In this document: positions 18,586-27,338 of the stretch, piece after piece
Position numbering within the stretch: position 1 is the stretch's first letter
How the letters are laid out: the number at the start of each line of letters is the position of its first letter
NCBI GenBank assembly: GCA_002287035.1
Contig: NSKG01000008.1
Location: 62,001-126,000, forward strand
Direction of reading: 5' to 3'
Source of the DNA: Pseudomonas sp. WN033
Lineage (GTDB): Bacteria > Pseudomonadota > Gammaproteobacteria > Pseudomonadales > Pseudomonadaceae
DNA: 64,000 nucleotides
Made by a program: the position numbers and the translations under genes
Notes under the pieces: model-generated
The model's database searches: none
The model's input: the letters and a program-made list of their open reading frames with translations, nothing else
What the model was told of the DNA's origin: nothing

Positions 18586-19935
18586 GTGACCAACAACAAC
18601 AGTCTGTATCCCACGACCAAGCGCGCCTGGTTGACCGTTTCCATTCTGCTGCTGGCCTATGTTCTGTCGTTCATCGACCGGCAGATTCTCAATTTGCTGG
18701 TAGGGCCTATCCGGGCCGACCTGGGCATCAGCGATACCCAGATGAGCCTCTTGATGGGCTTGTCGTTCGCCATTTTCTACACCATTGCCGGGATTCCGCT
18801 GGGCCGGGTGGCTGACAGCCGCAGCCGTCGCGGTCTGATTGCCTGCGGGGTGTTTTTCTGGAGCCTGATGACCGCCGCCTGCGGTATGGCCAAGCAATAC
18901 TGGCACTTCGTGATTTTTCGTATTGGCGTCGGTGCTGGTGAGGCGGCGCTGTCGCCGGCAGCCTATTCGCTGATGGCTGACAGCTTCCCGCCGGAGAAGC
19001 GCGCCACCGCGATCAGCGTGTATTCCATGGGCATTTACCTGGGCGCCGGGATGGCTTTCCTGCTCGGCGGTATCGTGGTCACCTGGGCCAACGCCCGTGG
19101 GGATGTGCTGCTGCCGCTGCTCGGTATGGTGCGTCCGTGGCAGTTGATCTTCCTGGTACTGGGTGCGGCCGGGATCATGTTCTGTCTGGTGCTGCTGGCG
19201 ATCAAGGAACCGACCCGTAAGGGTGTGGGCGCTGGTGTGGCTGTGCCGCTCAAGGATGTTGGCGCCTACCTGCTGAGCATCCGCAAGGCAGTGATCTGTC
19301 ATAACTTCGGTTTTGCCTGTCTGTCGTTTGCCTCTTATGGCGCCTCGGCCTGGATCCCGACCTTCTTCATCCGCAATCACGGCCTGACTCCGGGTGAGGT
19401 GGGCATCTATTACGGCAGTCTGGTAATGGTTGCCGGCTCGCTGGGTATCGTGTTTGGTGGTCGCCTCGCTGATGCCCTGGCACGCAAGGGCATGAAGGAT
19501 TCCAACATGCGGGTTGGCCTGCTGGCAGCTATTCTGACCTTGTTGTGCAACGTGGTGTATCTGGTCGACAACATGACGCTGCTGTGGGTGATCATGTTCT
19601 TCAACGTGTTCACCGTGGCCATGCCCTTCGGCGTAGCGCCGGCGGCGATCCAGGAGGTCATGCCCAACTCCATGCGTGGCCAGGCCTCCGCTATCTATCT
19701 GTTTGTCGTCACGCTGATCGGCCTGGGTATCGGACCGACCGCTGTGGCCCTGGTAACCGATTACGTGTTCCAGGATGACTATGCTGTGCGCTACTCGATC
19801 TTCTGGGTCGCCAGCATCATTACCCTCGGTTCCATTGTGTTGTTGTGGAAAGGGCTCAAGCCGTATCTGGAAGCCCGTGAAACCCTGGCAGCCTGGGGAG
19901 ACCGACAAGAACAAAAGGCGGCACCAGCCGTTTAA
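18586..19935 (+). CDS. MFS transporter (spinster/permease-like)
   Basis: A 449-residue major facilitator superfamily carrier with twelve predicted membrane segments. It has the first-loop motif GRVADSRSRRGLI (motif A type), SFIDRQILNLL in helix 1, typical of the spinster-like/aromatic-acid group, and the repeated motif GGRLADALARKG in the second half. GTG at 18586 follows GGAG by 6 bases. It precedes a thiolase and an acyl-CoA dehydrogenase on the same strand, so it probably imports the acid that those enzymes degrade. The substrate is inferred only from context. Confidence 0.88.
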   Translation: MTNNNSLYPTTKRAWLTVSILLLAYVLSFIDRQILNLLVGPIRADLGISDTQMSLLMGLSFAIFYTIAGIPLGRVADSRSRRGLIACGVFFWSLMTAACGMAKQYWHFVIFRIGVGAGEAALSPAAYSLMADSFPPEKRATAISVYSMGIYLGAGMAFLLGGIVVTWANARGDVLLPLLGMVRPWQLIFLVLGAAGIMFCLVLLAIKEPTRKGVGAGVAVPLKDVGAYLLSIRKAVICHNFGFACLSFASYGASAWIPTFFIRNHGLTPGEVGIYYGSLVMVAGSLGIVFGGRLADALARKGMKDSNMRVGLLAAILTLLCNVVYLVDNMTLLWVIMFFNVFTVAMPFGVAPAAIQEVMPNSMRGQASAIYLFVVTLIGLGIGPTAVALVTDYVFQDDYAVRYSIFWVASIITLGSIVLLWKGLKPYLEARETLAAWGDRQEQKAAPAV

Positions 19936-19986
19936 CCGAAACCGTTTCGCCTGCAGGCGTAGCTTATTGGAAACAGGAGCAGAACC

Positions 19987-21171
19987 ATGACTGATGCAGT
20001 TATCGTATCCACGGCCCGTACCGGCCTGGGCAAGTCCTACCGCGGCGCACTGAACAACACCCACAGTGTCGACATGGCTGGTTTCGTCATCGCCGAGGCG
20101 GTCAAGCGTGCCGGTATCGATCCGGCCCTGGTTGAGGACGTGATCCTCGGCGCTACCTTCCACGAGGGTGCCCAGGGCAAGAACATGGCGCGTCTGGCTG
20201 CCATCCGTGGCGGTCTGCCGGTTACCACTGCCGGTATGTCGCTAAACCGTTTCTGCAGCTCCGGTCTGCAGTCGATCGCCATCGCCGCCCAGCGGGTGGT
20301 CAGCGAGAAAATCCCGGCCATCGTCGCCGGTGGTGTCGAGTCGATCAGCCTGTGTCAGAACGACAAGCTCAACATGTTCCACGGCACCAACGAGTGGATC
20401 ATGAAGAACAAGCCTGAGCTGTACCTGTCGATGATCGAAACTGCCGATATCGTCGCCAAGCGTTACAACGTCAGCCGTGAATCCCAGGATGAGTACTCGC
20501 TGCTCAGCCAGCAGCGTGTAGCCGCCGGCCAGGAAAGCGGCAAGTTCGCCGATGAAATCGTGCCGTACAAGGTCACCATGAAGGTTCAGAACAAGGAAAC
20601 CGGCGAGATTTCCGACAAGGAAGTGGTACTGGATCGCGACGAGTGCAATCGTCCGTCCACCACCCTGGAAGGCCTGGCCTCGCTGCAACCGGTTCGTGGC
20701 CCGGATCAGTTCATCACCGCCGGCAACGCCAGCCAGCTGTCCGACGGTGCCTCCGTCTGTACCGTGATGAACAGCAAGGTTGCCGAACAGCTGAACATCG
20801 AGCCTATGGGTATCTTCCGTGGCTTCGCCGTGGCTGGTTGCGAGCCTGACGAAATGGGTATCGGCCCGGTCTTCGCTATTCCGCGTCTGCTTGAGCGCAA
20901 CGGCCTGAAGATGGACGATATCGGTCTGTGGGAACTGAACGAAGCCTTCGCTTCCCAGGTCGTTTACTGCCGTGACAAGCTGGGTATCCCGGCTGAAAAC
21001 CTCAACGTCAACGGCGGTTCGATCGCCATTGGTCACCCTTACGGTGTCACCGGCTCGCGCCTGACTGGCCATGCGCTGATCGAGGGCAAGCGCCGTGGCG
21101 TCAAGTACGTGGTCGTGACCATGTGCATCGGCGGCGGCCAGGGTGCAGCCGGTCTGTTCGAGATCGTCTGA
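19987..21171 (+). CDS. Acetyl-CoA C-acyltransferase (thiolase)
   Basis: A 394-residue thiolase catalysing thiolytic cleavage of 3-ketoacyl-CoA, the last step of beta-oxidation. The catalytic nucleophile is Cys90 in [11 protein letters not shown]. His350 is in GHPYG and the second catalytic Cys380 in CIGGGQG. Length is normal for the FadA/PhaA group. The ATG follows an AGGAG at a normal distance, 51 bases after the MFS gene. An 11-bp hairpin follows the gene. Sequence detail such as the loop with [12 protein letters not shown] fits the FadA/FadI-like acyltransferases more than PhaA, but chain-length preference cannot be read. Confidence 0.94.
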   Translation: MTDAVIVSTARTGLGKSYRGALNNTHSVDMAGFVIAEAVKRAGIDPALVEDVILGATFHEGAQGKNMARLAAIRGGLPVTTAGMSLNRFCSSGLQSIAIAAQRVVSEKIPAIVAGGVESISLCQNDKLNMFHGTNEWIMKNKPELYLSMIETADIVAKRYNVSRESQDEYSLLSQQRVAAGQESGKFADEIVPYKVTMKVQNKETGEISDKEVVLDRDECNRPSTTLEGLASLQPVRGPDQFITAGNASQLSDGASVCTVMNSKVAEQLNIEPMGIFRGFAVAGCEPDEMGIGPVFAIPRLLERNGLKMDDIGLWELNEAFASQVVYCRDKLGIPAENLNVNGGSIAIGHPYGVTGSRLTGHALIEGKRRGVKYVVVTMCIGGGQGAAGLFEIV

Positions 21172-21227
21172 CCTGGCAGCGGCGTGGTTGCCCGAGTGAG
21201 TGGCAACCGCGCCCAGTTTTCTCTGCC

Positions 21228-21253
21228 CAGCCCCGCAGCAAACTGCGGGGCTG
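21228..21253 (+). terminator. Hairpin after thiolase gene
   Basis: CAGCCCCGCAG (21228-21238) pairs perfectly with CTGCGGGGCTG (21243-21253) around a CAAA loop. Only a weak T-containing tract (GTGTTTG) follows, so it may attenuate rather than stop transcription into the acyl-CoA dehydrogenase gene. Confidence 0.55.
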
Positions 21254-21312
21254 GTGTTTGATCCACCCCTGTTTCAATGCGGGTCCCTGCATTACCCGCA
21301 GGAGTCCGTGTC

Positions 21313-23112
21313 ATGTCACAAAAAATCGTTTCTACCGATGATCTGGCGTTTCTGCTCTATGAGCTGCTGGATGTCGAACGTTTTACCCAATTCCCGCGTT
21401 ATGCTGACCATAGTCGCGATACTTTCGATGCCGCTATTGAGTTGGCGCTCAAGGTTGGTGCGGAAACCTTCGCCCCGCATAACGCCCTGTGCGATGCCAA
21501 CGAGCCAACCTTCGAAAATGGCAAGGTGGTGATTCGTCCGGAAGTGTCCGCTGCGCTGGACGTGCTGCGTGACACCGGCCTGATGGCCGCCTCGCAGGAT
21601 TACGAGCGTGGTGGCATGCAGTTGCCATCGGTAATCGCCCAGACCTGCATCGGCATTATCAAGGGCGCCAACGTCAGTACCCAGGCCTACGCTGGCCTGA
21701 CCATCGCCGCCAGCAACCTGATCATGGCTCACGGCAGCGAAGAGTACAAAAAGCGCTTTGCCGAGCCGATGATGGCCGGGCGTTTCTTCGGCACCATGTG
21801 CCTGACCGAGCCGCATGCAGGCTCCTCGCTGGCTGACATCAAGAGCCGTGCGGTTCCGGCAGAGGACGGCAGTTACCGGATCAGCGGCAACAAGATTTTC
21901 ATTTCTGCCGGTGACCACGAACTGAGCGAAAACATCGTGCATCTGGTGTTGGCCAAACTGCCCGACGCGCCGCCCGGGGTGAAGGGCATTTCACTGTTCA
22001 TCGTGCCCAAGTATCTGGTCAATGAAGACGGCTCGCTGGGCGAGCGCAACGATGTACAATTGGCCGGCCTGATCCACAAGATGGGTTATCGCGGCACTAC
22101 CTCGACCATGCTCAACTTCGGCGAGAAGGGCGGGGCGGTTGGCTATCTGGTTGGTGAGCCGCATCAGGGCTTGGCGCAGATGTTCCACATGATGAACGAG
22201 GCGCGCATCGGCGTTGGCCTGGGCTCGGTAATGCTCGGCTACACCGGCTACCTGCATGCGCTGGAATACGCCCGTGAGCGCAATCAGGGCCGGCCGCTCA
22301 AGGAGCGTGATCCGCAAAGCCCGATGATCCCGATCATCGAGCATGCCGATGTGCGGCGTATGCTGCTGGCGCAGAAGGCTTTCGTCGAAGGTGGTCTGGC
22401 ACTGTGCCTGTTCACTGCAACCCTGATCGATGAGAAAAAGCACGCCGAAGACCCGCTGGCGCGTGAAGAGGCGGCTGGCCTGAATGACCTGCTGACCCCG
22501 ATCGTCAAGTCCTGGCCTTCTCAGTTCTGCCTGGAAGCCAACAGCCTGGCGATCCAGGTGCATGGCGGCTACGGTTATACCCGCGAATACCCGGTCGAGC
22601 AGTTCTACCGCGACAATCGCCTCAACCCGATCCACGAAGGTACCCACGGCATTCAGGGCCAGGACCTGCTTGGGCGCAAGGTGGCGATGGCCGACGGCAA
22701 GTACTACCAGGCACTGCTGGGCCGTATCCGTACCACCCTGAGTGAGTGTCAGGCGCTGGCAGAGCTTAAGGACGGCGCCCAGTTGCTCGGCAATGCTCTG
22801 GCCACCCTGGAAGAGGTCACCACCGCCCTGCAGGCGCTGCGCAAGAGCGACCCGGAACGTGCCCTGGCCAACGCCTATCTGTATATGGAGTGCTTTGGTC
22901 ATGTGGTGGTCGGCTGGTTGTGGCTGCGCCAGGCACAGACCGCGCTGGCATCGCTGCAGAGTGGTGGTGAGCGGCCCAAGGCCTTCTACCAGGGCAAACT
23001 GCACGCATGCGACTACTTCCTGCGCTACGAGTTGCCCAAGCCGCTGGCCCTGGCCAACGTCCTGCGCGACGCCGACCGCACCACGCTGGATATGCCGGTG
23101 GAGTGTTTCTAG
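21313..23112 (+). CDS. Acyl-CoA dehydrogenase, long (DmdC-like) type
   Basis: A 599-residue acyl-CoA dehydrogenase that forms the 2,3-double bond of an acyl-CoA with FAD. The extended length and C-terminal domain match the DmdC/FadE-type enzymes with a DUF1974-like or AcylCoA_DH_N tail. Diagnostic parts are MCLTEPHAGSSLADI, the FAD-site ISAGDHE, HGGYGYTREYPVEQFYRD and the catalytic-Glu segment NPIHEGTHGIQG. The frame opens at 21277, but the ATG at 21313 follows CAGGAGT by about 8 bases. It belongs with the thiolase and MFS transporter on the same strand. The exact acyl chain is unknown; a 3-methylmercaptopropionyl-CoA substrate is possible for DmdC relatives but unproven. Confidence 0.92.
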   Translation: MSQKIVSTDDLAFLLYELLDVERFTQFPRYADHSRDTFDAAIELALKVGAETFAPHNALCDANEPTFENGKVVIRPEVSAALDVLRDTGLMAASQDYERGGMQLPSVIAQTCIGIIKGANVSTQAYAGLTIAASNLIMAHGSEEYKKRFAEPMMAGRFFGTMCLTEPHAGSSLADIKSRAVPAEDGSYRISGNKIFISAGDHELSENIVHLVLAKLPDAPPGVKGISLFIVPKYLVNEDGSLGERNDVQLAGLIHKMGYRGTTSTMLNFGEKGGAVGYLVGEPHQGLAQMFHMMNEARIGVGLGSVMLGYTGYLHALEYARERNQGRPLKERDPQSPMIPIIEHADVRRMLLAQKAFVEGGLALCLFTATLIDEKKHAEDPLAREEAAGLNDLLTPIVKSWPSQFCLEANSLAIQVHGGYGYTREYPVEQFYRDNRLNPIHEGTHGIQGQDLLGRKVAMADGKYYQALLGRIRTTLSECQALAELKDGAQLLGNALATLEEVTTALQALRKSDPERALANAYLYMECFGHVVVGWLWLRQAQTALASLQSGGERPKAFYQGKLHACDYFLRYELPKPLALANVLRDADRTTLDMPVECF

Positions 23113-23120
23113 GCTGCTTT

Positions 23121-23292
23121 TCCTGGGAGTCTGGAGCATCTGCTCCAGGACGGGGATGCAGCGGGCTTGTAGCGGGAGCAGATGCTCCCGTCTCCCAGGG
23201 GTGGGTATGCCGCGAGCTTGGGGTGGGGGTGTTCCTGGGAGCCTGGAGCATCTGCTCCAGGATGGGGATGCAGCGGGCTTGCAGCGGGAGCC
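23121..23292. repeat. Two copies of a 59-bp palindromic repeat
   Basis: Copies at 23121-23180 and 23233-23292 differ at three positions over 59 bases. Each contains CTGGAGCA-TC-TGCTCCAG, a perfect 8-bp palindrome. A related palindrome CGGGAGCA-GA-TGCTCCCG lies between them, and a similar one is at 2567-2586. They fill the 250-base gap between the converging acyl-CoA dehydrogenase and alkB genes. Confidence 0.8.
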
Positions 23293-23363
23293 GAGCGCGG
23301 CCCGATCCGAGATGCCCCGCCTCCCGAGGGGAAGCCTCAAGGGCTTGCAGCGGCGCCTACGCT

Positions 23364-24014
23364 TTACCCCACCTTCCTGAACGTCAGGTTATACCGCAGC
23401 GCCCCGGTCAACCGGTGCGCTGCGCGTTGGCCCAGCGGCGCAACGCCGTGAAAGAACAATCGGCTCGGCCCTCCCCAAACCACCACATCACCATGTTCCA
23501 GCAGCCAGCTTGCCGGCTTGTCGCTACGCTGCGGGCCGCCAAACAAAAAGCGGATAGGCGCGCCAAGAGACACCGATACAATCGGCGCGGAAAAATCCGC
23601 CTCATCTCGGTCCTGATGCAGCGCCATGCGTGCGCCGGTGACATAGCGGTTGATCAGGCAGGCCTCAGGCTCAAAGTCCGGATAGCCACAGCTTGCGGCA
23701 GCGCTGACCGCCAGCGTGCGGAACGACTCGGGCATGGCTGGCCAGCGAGCACCGCTGAGTGGGTCTGTTGCGCTATAGCGATAGCCCAAGCGATCACTGG
23801 TCCAGCCATATCGCCCGCAATTACTCATGGCCGCCGACATGTGCTGCCCGCCGGGTGTCAGCAGATGACGGAAGGGCGCTTGCGCGCTGATCTCGGCGAT
23901 GGCTGCAAGCAGATCCTCTGCCTGGCTAAGGGCAAAACCTTTGAGCAGCCAGGCACCATCAGCCAGGCAGTGGCGCTCGTCGGTGTGGGGCGGAAAGTCC
24001 AGTGAGCCTTGCAT
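23364..24014 (-). CDS. alkB: DNA oxidative demethylase AlkB
   Basis: Fe(II)/2-oxoglutarate dioxygenase that repairs 1-methyladenine and 3-methylcytosine in DNA by oxidative demethylation. The metal ligands are visible as His133 and Asp135 in LHQDRDE and His189 in FFHGVAPL. Arg201 and Arg207 in the RLTGALR region and NLTFR contact 2-oxoglutarate. The nucleotide-recognition lid WPAMPESF is present. The 216-residue length equals the E. coli enzyme. It is transcribed toward the converging acyl-CoA dehydrogenase and has no functional link to its neighbours. Confidence 0.95.
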   Translation of the reverse strand: MQGSLDFPPHTDERHCLADGAWLLKGFALSQAEDLLAAIAEISAQAPFRHLLTPGGQHMSAAMSNCGRYGWTSDRLGYRYSATDPLSGARWPAMPESFRTLAVSAAASCGYPDFEPEACLINRYVTGARMALHQDRDEADFSAPIVSVSLGAPIRFLFGGPQRSDKPASWLLEHGDVVVWGGPSRLFFHGVAPLGQRAAHRLTGALRYNLTFRKVG

Positions 24015-24107
24015 GGGTATTCAGACGTTGAGAGCTGAGAGGTTAGGCTAGCACTGTCGGGCATGGCTCGGCCATGTCCAGGCGATTGCCTGATGGGCCG
24101 TGTATGA

Positions 24108-24142
24108 CCTGGGGAGCGTCGCGCGCCCGCGCGATGCTGAAA
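24108..24142. repeat. Partial copy of the GGGAGYGTCGCGCG repeat family
   Basis: CTGGGGAGCGTCGCGCGCCCG and GCGCGATGCTGAAACTG match one half of the 96-98-bp element found complete at 36086, 49376 and 53650. It lies between the alkB start and the SDR stop. Confidence 0.65.
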
Positions 24143-24199
24143 CTGGCAGCAGCTCGGTGCTTAAAGCGTCAGCCCGCTCAGGAAGTCAGTCAACAGACC

Positions 24200-24988
24200 C
24201 TAGACCTTCATCCCCGGCAGGTTCAGCGAGGCGGTGTTGCCGCCGTCTACCGCCAGAGCCTGGCCGGTGATGTAGCTGGCATCATCGCTGGCGAGGAAGG
24301 CGATGGTCGCGGCGATTTCCTCTGGGCGACCATAGCGGCGCAATTCGCAACGCGCACCCAGCTTGGCTTCCTTGTTGTTGGCGCGGGCATAGTCGAACAC
24401 CGGGGCAGTCATGCCTGTTTCGATCAGACCCGGGCACACGGCGTTGACGCGGATATTGTGCGCACCCAGATCACAGGCGCTGGTCATGGTGAAATTGATT
24501 ACCCCGGCCTTGGAGGCGCTGTAGGCGTTGCCGCCGGCACCGGAGCGAATTCCGGCCACCGAGGCGGTGTTAACGATGGCGCCCTGGCCCTGCTTTTCCA
24601 TCTGCCGTGAGGCGTACTTGGTGAACAGCATCACGCCGTAGAGGTTGACGCCGATGATCTTTTGCCAGGTCTCCAGGCTCTGATCCTGGGCGGTGCTGTA
24701 GTCGCCACCAGCGATGCCGGCGTTGTTGCACAGTACATCCAGACGACCAAAGTGGGCGATGGTATCAGCGACGCACTGCTCGACCGCCGCTTCATTGGCC
24801 ACGTCCAGAGCGCGCTGCAACACCTCTGTGCCGGCCGGCAATTGCTTGACAGTCTGCTGCAGGCCTTCTTCATTGCGATCCACCAGCATCAGCCGGGCGC
24901 CTTCGGCGGCCAGGCGTTTGGCGGTGGCGCGGCCAATGCCACTGCCGGCGCCGGTAATCAGGGCAATTCGGTTTTCGAAACGTTGCAT
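24200..24988 (-). CDS. Short-chain dehydrogenase/reductase (SDR), first copy
   Basis: A 262-residue classical SDR using NAD(P)(H) to oxidise or reduce an alcohol/ketone. TGAGSGIG at 12-19 binds the coenzyme and NNAG at 88-91 stabilises the core. The catalytic residues are Ser143, Tyr156 and Lys160 (YSASK). The C-terminal VDGGNTASLNLPG is typical. It lies 20 bases after the surE-like gene, so the two are probably one transcript. In the acyl-CoA context it may be a 3-hydroxyacyl-CoA dehydrogenase, but substrate is not evident. Confidence 0.9.
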   Translation of the reverse strand: MQRFENRIALITGAGSGIGRATAKRLAAEGARLMLVDRNEEGLQQTVKQLPAGTEVLQRALDVANEAAVEQCVADTIAHFGRLDVLCNNAGIAGGDYSTAQDQSLETWQKIIGVNLYGVMLFTKYASRQMEKQGQGAIVNTASVAGIRSGAGGNAYSASKAGVINFTMTSACDLGAHNIRVNAVCPGLIETGMTAPVFDYARANNKEAKLGARCELRRYGRPEEIAATIAFLASDDASYITGQALAVDGGNTASLNLPGMKV

Positions 24989-25008
24989 GGGGCGCTCCTT
25001 GAGAAGGG

Positions 25009-25848
25009 TCAGTGGTCAATGCTCGGGTCGTCGGCGGGGACGGCAGCGCTATCGTCGTCACGCGGCTCAATACCGAGCCTGCGCGCCAGAGTATCGCTGT
25101 CGATTTGCCAACTGGCGATATCGCGCTCAAAACGCAGCGGCGAAATGCTGATGCGCCCGGCGCGCAAGGCGCCGACGTCGGTATCCAGGCCGATGATGCG
25201 CTCGGTCTGGCGCTGGAAACCGAGCCAGAAGTAGGGCACATCGCGGGTATCGCGGCGACTTTCAATATTGATGCCGCCAATGCTGCCGGCACGGGCGCGG
25301 CAGATGGCTACCCCGGTGACTTCAGCCGGGGCGCGGGCCGGGAAGTTGATGTTCATCGCGCAGTCGGTCGGCCAGCCGCTTTCGAGCAATTGCCTGACCA
25401 CGCCGGGGCCATACTGGCGGGCGGTTTCCCAGTGGGTGTCACTGCCCTTATGGTAGGCCTGCGACAGGGCAATGGCAGGGATGTTCAGCAGGGTGGCAGT
25501 AAGGGCGCCGCCGATGGTGCCGGAATAGGCCACCGAGTCACTGATGTTCGCGCCGTTGTTGACGCCGGATAGCACCAGGTCCGGTGGTTCTGGCATCAGC
25601 TCGCTGACACCGAGCATCACGCAGTCGCTGGGTGTGCCGCTGACACTGAAGCGCCGTTCGCCAAAGTGATGCACGCGCAGCGGTTGGTGCAGCGAGATCG
25701 ACATGGAGACGCCACTCTGGTCGAGATCCGGTGAAACGATCCAGACTTCCTCGGCGATTTCATGGGCGATATCTTCCAGCACCTTGAGGCCGGGTTCACG
25801 CCAACCGTCGTCATTGGTCAGCAGTACTCGCTTGATTGGTTTACTCAT
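25009..25848 (-). CDS. SurE-family 5'/3'-nucleotidase
   Basis: A 279-residue SurE-like metal-dependent phosphatase. The metal-binding NDDG (12-15) starts the fold. The active-site segments SGTPSDCVMLG and SGVNNGANISDSVAYSGTIGGA are all conserved. The usual NDDGIxAPGI is changed to NDDGWREPGL. The canonical Pseudomonas surE lies near nlpD/rpoS with pcm; neither is here, so this is probably a second, diverged copy. It sits directly upstream of an SDR and beside an APH-type kinase. A phosphate-removing role in the same pathway is possible but not shown. The start ATG at 25848 has only a modest Shine-Dalgarno sequence. Confidence 0.85.
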   Translation of the reverse strand: MSKPIKRVLLTNDDGWREPGLKVLEDIAHEIAEEVWIVSPDLDQSGVSMSISLHQPLRVHHFGERRFSVSGTPSDCVMLGVSELMPEPPDLVLSGVNNGANISDSVAYSGTIGGALTATLLNIPAIALSQAYHKGSDTHWETARQYGPGVVRQLLESGWPTDCAMNINFPARAPAEVTGVAICRARAGSIGGINIESRRDTRDVPYFWLGFQRQTERIIGLDTDVGALRAGRISISPLRFERDIASWQIDSDTLARRLGIEPRDDDSAAVPADDPSIDH

Positions 25849-25901
25849 ACAACCCTCAATTGTTGTCGGTTACGCCCGTGTACTCGGTTTGCATTCCCCT
25901 C

Positions 25902-25964
25902 GGCAGGAGCGGCCTGCGGCCGCGAACAAGCTGGCGGTGGCTGCAAGACCTATTCGCGCCCTAC
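25902..25964. repeat. REP-type half-site pair (TAGGAGC family)
   Basis: CAGGAGCGGCCTGCGGCCGCGAA (25904-25926) and a degenerate TTCGCGCCCTACC (about 25950-25962) lie between the surE-like and APH-type kinase genes. Confidence 0.65.
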
Positions 25965-25977
25965 CAGGTTTGTTGCT

Positions 25978-27027
25978 TCAGCGGCTTTGGGCGATTTCCC
26001 AGCCGATATCAGCCAGCAAACTGGCGCGCTTGCCGACTTCCAGCGCATCGGCGTTGCTGGCGTTGCCCTGTAGCGCACGGTGATAGACACCCTGGACAAT
26101 AGCCGCCAGACGAAACAGCGAAAAGGCCAGGAAGAAGTTCCAGTCCGGCACGCTGCTGCGGCCAGTGAACTCGCAGTACCAGTCCAGTACCTGCTGCTCC
26201 TCGGGTACATTGTGGGCCTTGAGGTCGAGGCCCTTGAGCCCGCGCATGCCCTCAAGCGCCGCCGATTGATGATAGGGCAGGCAGCAATAGGCCAGATCCG
26301 ACAGCGGGTGGCCGAGGGTTGCCAGCTCCCAGTCGAGAATCGCCACCACCTGCGGTTCGCTCGGATGCAGAATCAGGTTGCCGATGCGAAAATCGCCATG
26401 GGCGATGGTAGTGAAGTCATCCTTGGGTGCGTGCTCGGGCAGCCAGGCCATCAGCGCGTCCATCGACGGCATGTCGCCAGTGCGGCTGGCTTCGAACTGA
26501 CCGCCCCAACGTTTGATCTGGCGCGCCACGTAGCCCTCGGGCTTGCCGTAGCCTTCAAGGCCCACCGCGCGCCAGTCGACATTGTGCAGCTTGGCCATGG
26601 TCTCGATCATTGAGCGGTGGATCGGCATGCGCTGCTCGGGATTGACCTTATCCAGCAGGGGATGGGAATACACCCGGCCCTCGACATGATCCATGATGTA
26701 GAAATTGGTGCCGATTACTTCCGGGTCTTCGCACAGCAGCCGGGCCTTGGGCACCGGAACGCCGGTCTCGCCCAGGGCGTTGATCACCTGATATTCGCGC
26801 TCGACCATGTGTGCAGAAGGCAGCAGCTTGCCCGGCGGCTTCTTGCGCAGCACGTAGCGCTTCTCACCGATCTGCAACTGAAAGGTCGGGTTGGACTGGC
26901 CACCCTGGAACTGCTTGATACCGATGCCTTTTTCCACGTCGGGCAGACGGCCCTTGAGGTAAGCGGCCAGCTTGGCTTCATCGAAGCGATGGGCGGGCAG
27001 TACGTCGATCAGGGTGGCTTCGCTCAT
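25978..27027 (-). CDS. Phosphotransferase family protein (APH/choline-kinase fold, ACAD10/11- and LvaA-like)
   Basis: A 349-residue kinase-fold protein. The N-terminal lobe has FQGGQSNPTFQL (40-51) and a lysine in YVLRKKPPG (58-66). The catalytic loop is HGDFRIGN (210-217) and the metal-binding LDWE follows at 231-234. This is the family of the kinase domain of mammalian ACAD10/ACAD11 and of P. putida LvaA, which phosphorylates 4-hydroxyacyl-CoA so that an acyl-CoA dehydrogenase can eliminate the phosphate. The neighbouring SDR and second acyl-CoA dehydrogenase are the expected partners. An LvaB-like helper was not seen. Function is inferred from family and context. Confidence 0.88.
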   Translation of the reverse strand: MSEATLIDVLPAHRFDEAKLAAYLKGRLPDVEKGIGIKQFQGGQSNPTFQLQIGEKRYVLRKKPPGKLLPSAHMVEREYQVINALGETGVPVPKARLLCEDPEVIGTNFYIMDHVEGRVYSHPLLDKVNPEQRMPIHRSMIETMAKLHNVDWRAVGLEGYGKPEGYVARQIKRWGGQFEASRTGDMPSMDALMAWLPEHAPKDDFTTIAHGDFRIGNLILHPSEPQVVAILDWELATLGHPLSDLAYCCLPYHQSAALEGMRGLKGLDLKAHNVPEEQQVLDWYCEFTGRSSVPDWNFFLAFSLFRLAAIVQGVYHRALQGNASNADALEVGKRASLLADIGWEIAQSR

Positions 27028-27060
27028 GTAGAAGGTCCCATTTTCTTGGAGGTTGGACTT

Positions 27061-27203
27061 AGGCTCTGTACGAAAAGTGCCTGCGCTCGGTGATGCTGCG
27101 TTAAAAACAGCCTCAGAATGCTCATTTACAACACGTAAACTGCGCTTCTTCGGCTGTTTTTGCCTTGCCTGACCTTCGCTCGGCGACTTTTCGTACAGAG
27201 CCT
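27061..27203. repeat. MITE-like 143-bp element with 18-bp perfect terminal inverted repeats, copy 1
   Basis: The ends AGGCTCTGTACGAAAAGT (27061-27078) and its exact complement (27186-27203) enclose a core at about 27096-27167. That core is nearly identical to the element at 52500-52643: 6 differences in 72 bases by my count. It contains no coding potential and lies in the 310-base gap between the kinase gene and the SDR. The gap also holds an ATTGCGAGG-type repeat. Confidence 0.85.
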
Positions 27204-27230
27204 AGGGAGTCTCTGGGTATGCTTTTTTGT

Positions 27231-27325
27231 CATTGCGAGGGCCGTAGGCCCGTGGCAATCCATGCGTGGGACTGTGGATTGCCTCGTCGGCGGATGGCCG
27301 CCCCCTGCTCCTCGCAATGACGGGG
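27231..27325. repeat. ATTGCGAGG-family palindromic repeat pair
   Basis: ATTGCGAGGGCCGTAGGCCCG..GGCAATCC on the left and ATTGCC...CTCGCAATGACGG on the right. It is the same family as the array at 28116-28575 and the copy at 11812. Confidence 0.75.
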
Positions 27326-27338
27326 TTTCAGATGTCCC

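Noticed and set aside
18469-20163. A 564-codon minus-strand frame opposite the MFS gene
   Set aside because: The His/Gln/Asp-rich translation has no family-like segment, while the plus strand encodes a complete MFS transporter.
21991-23340. A 449-codon minus-strand frame opposite the acyl-CoA dehydrogenase
   Set aside because: It overlaps a complete acyl-CoA dehydrogenase and includes translated hairpin repeats at its start.
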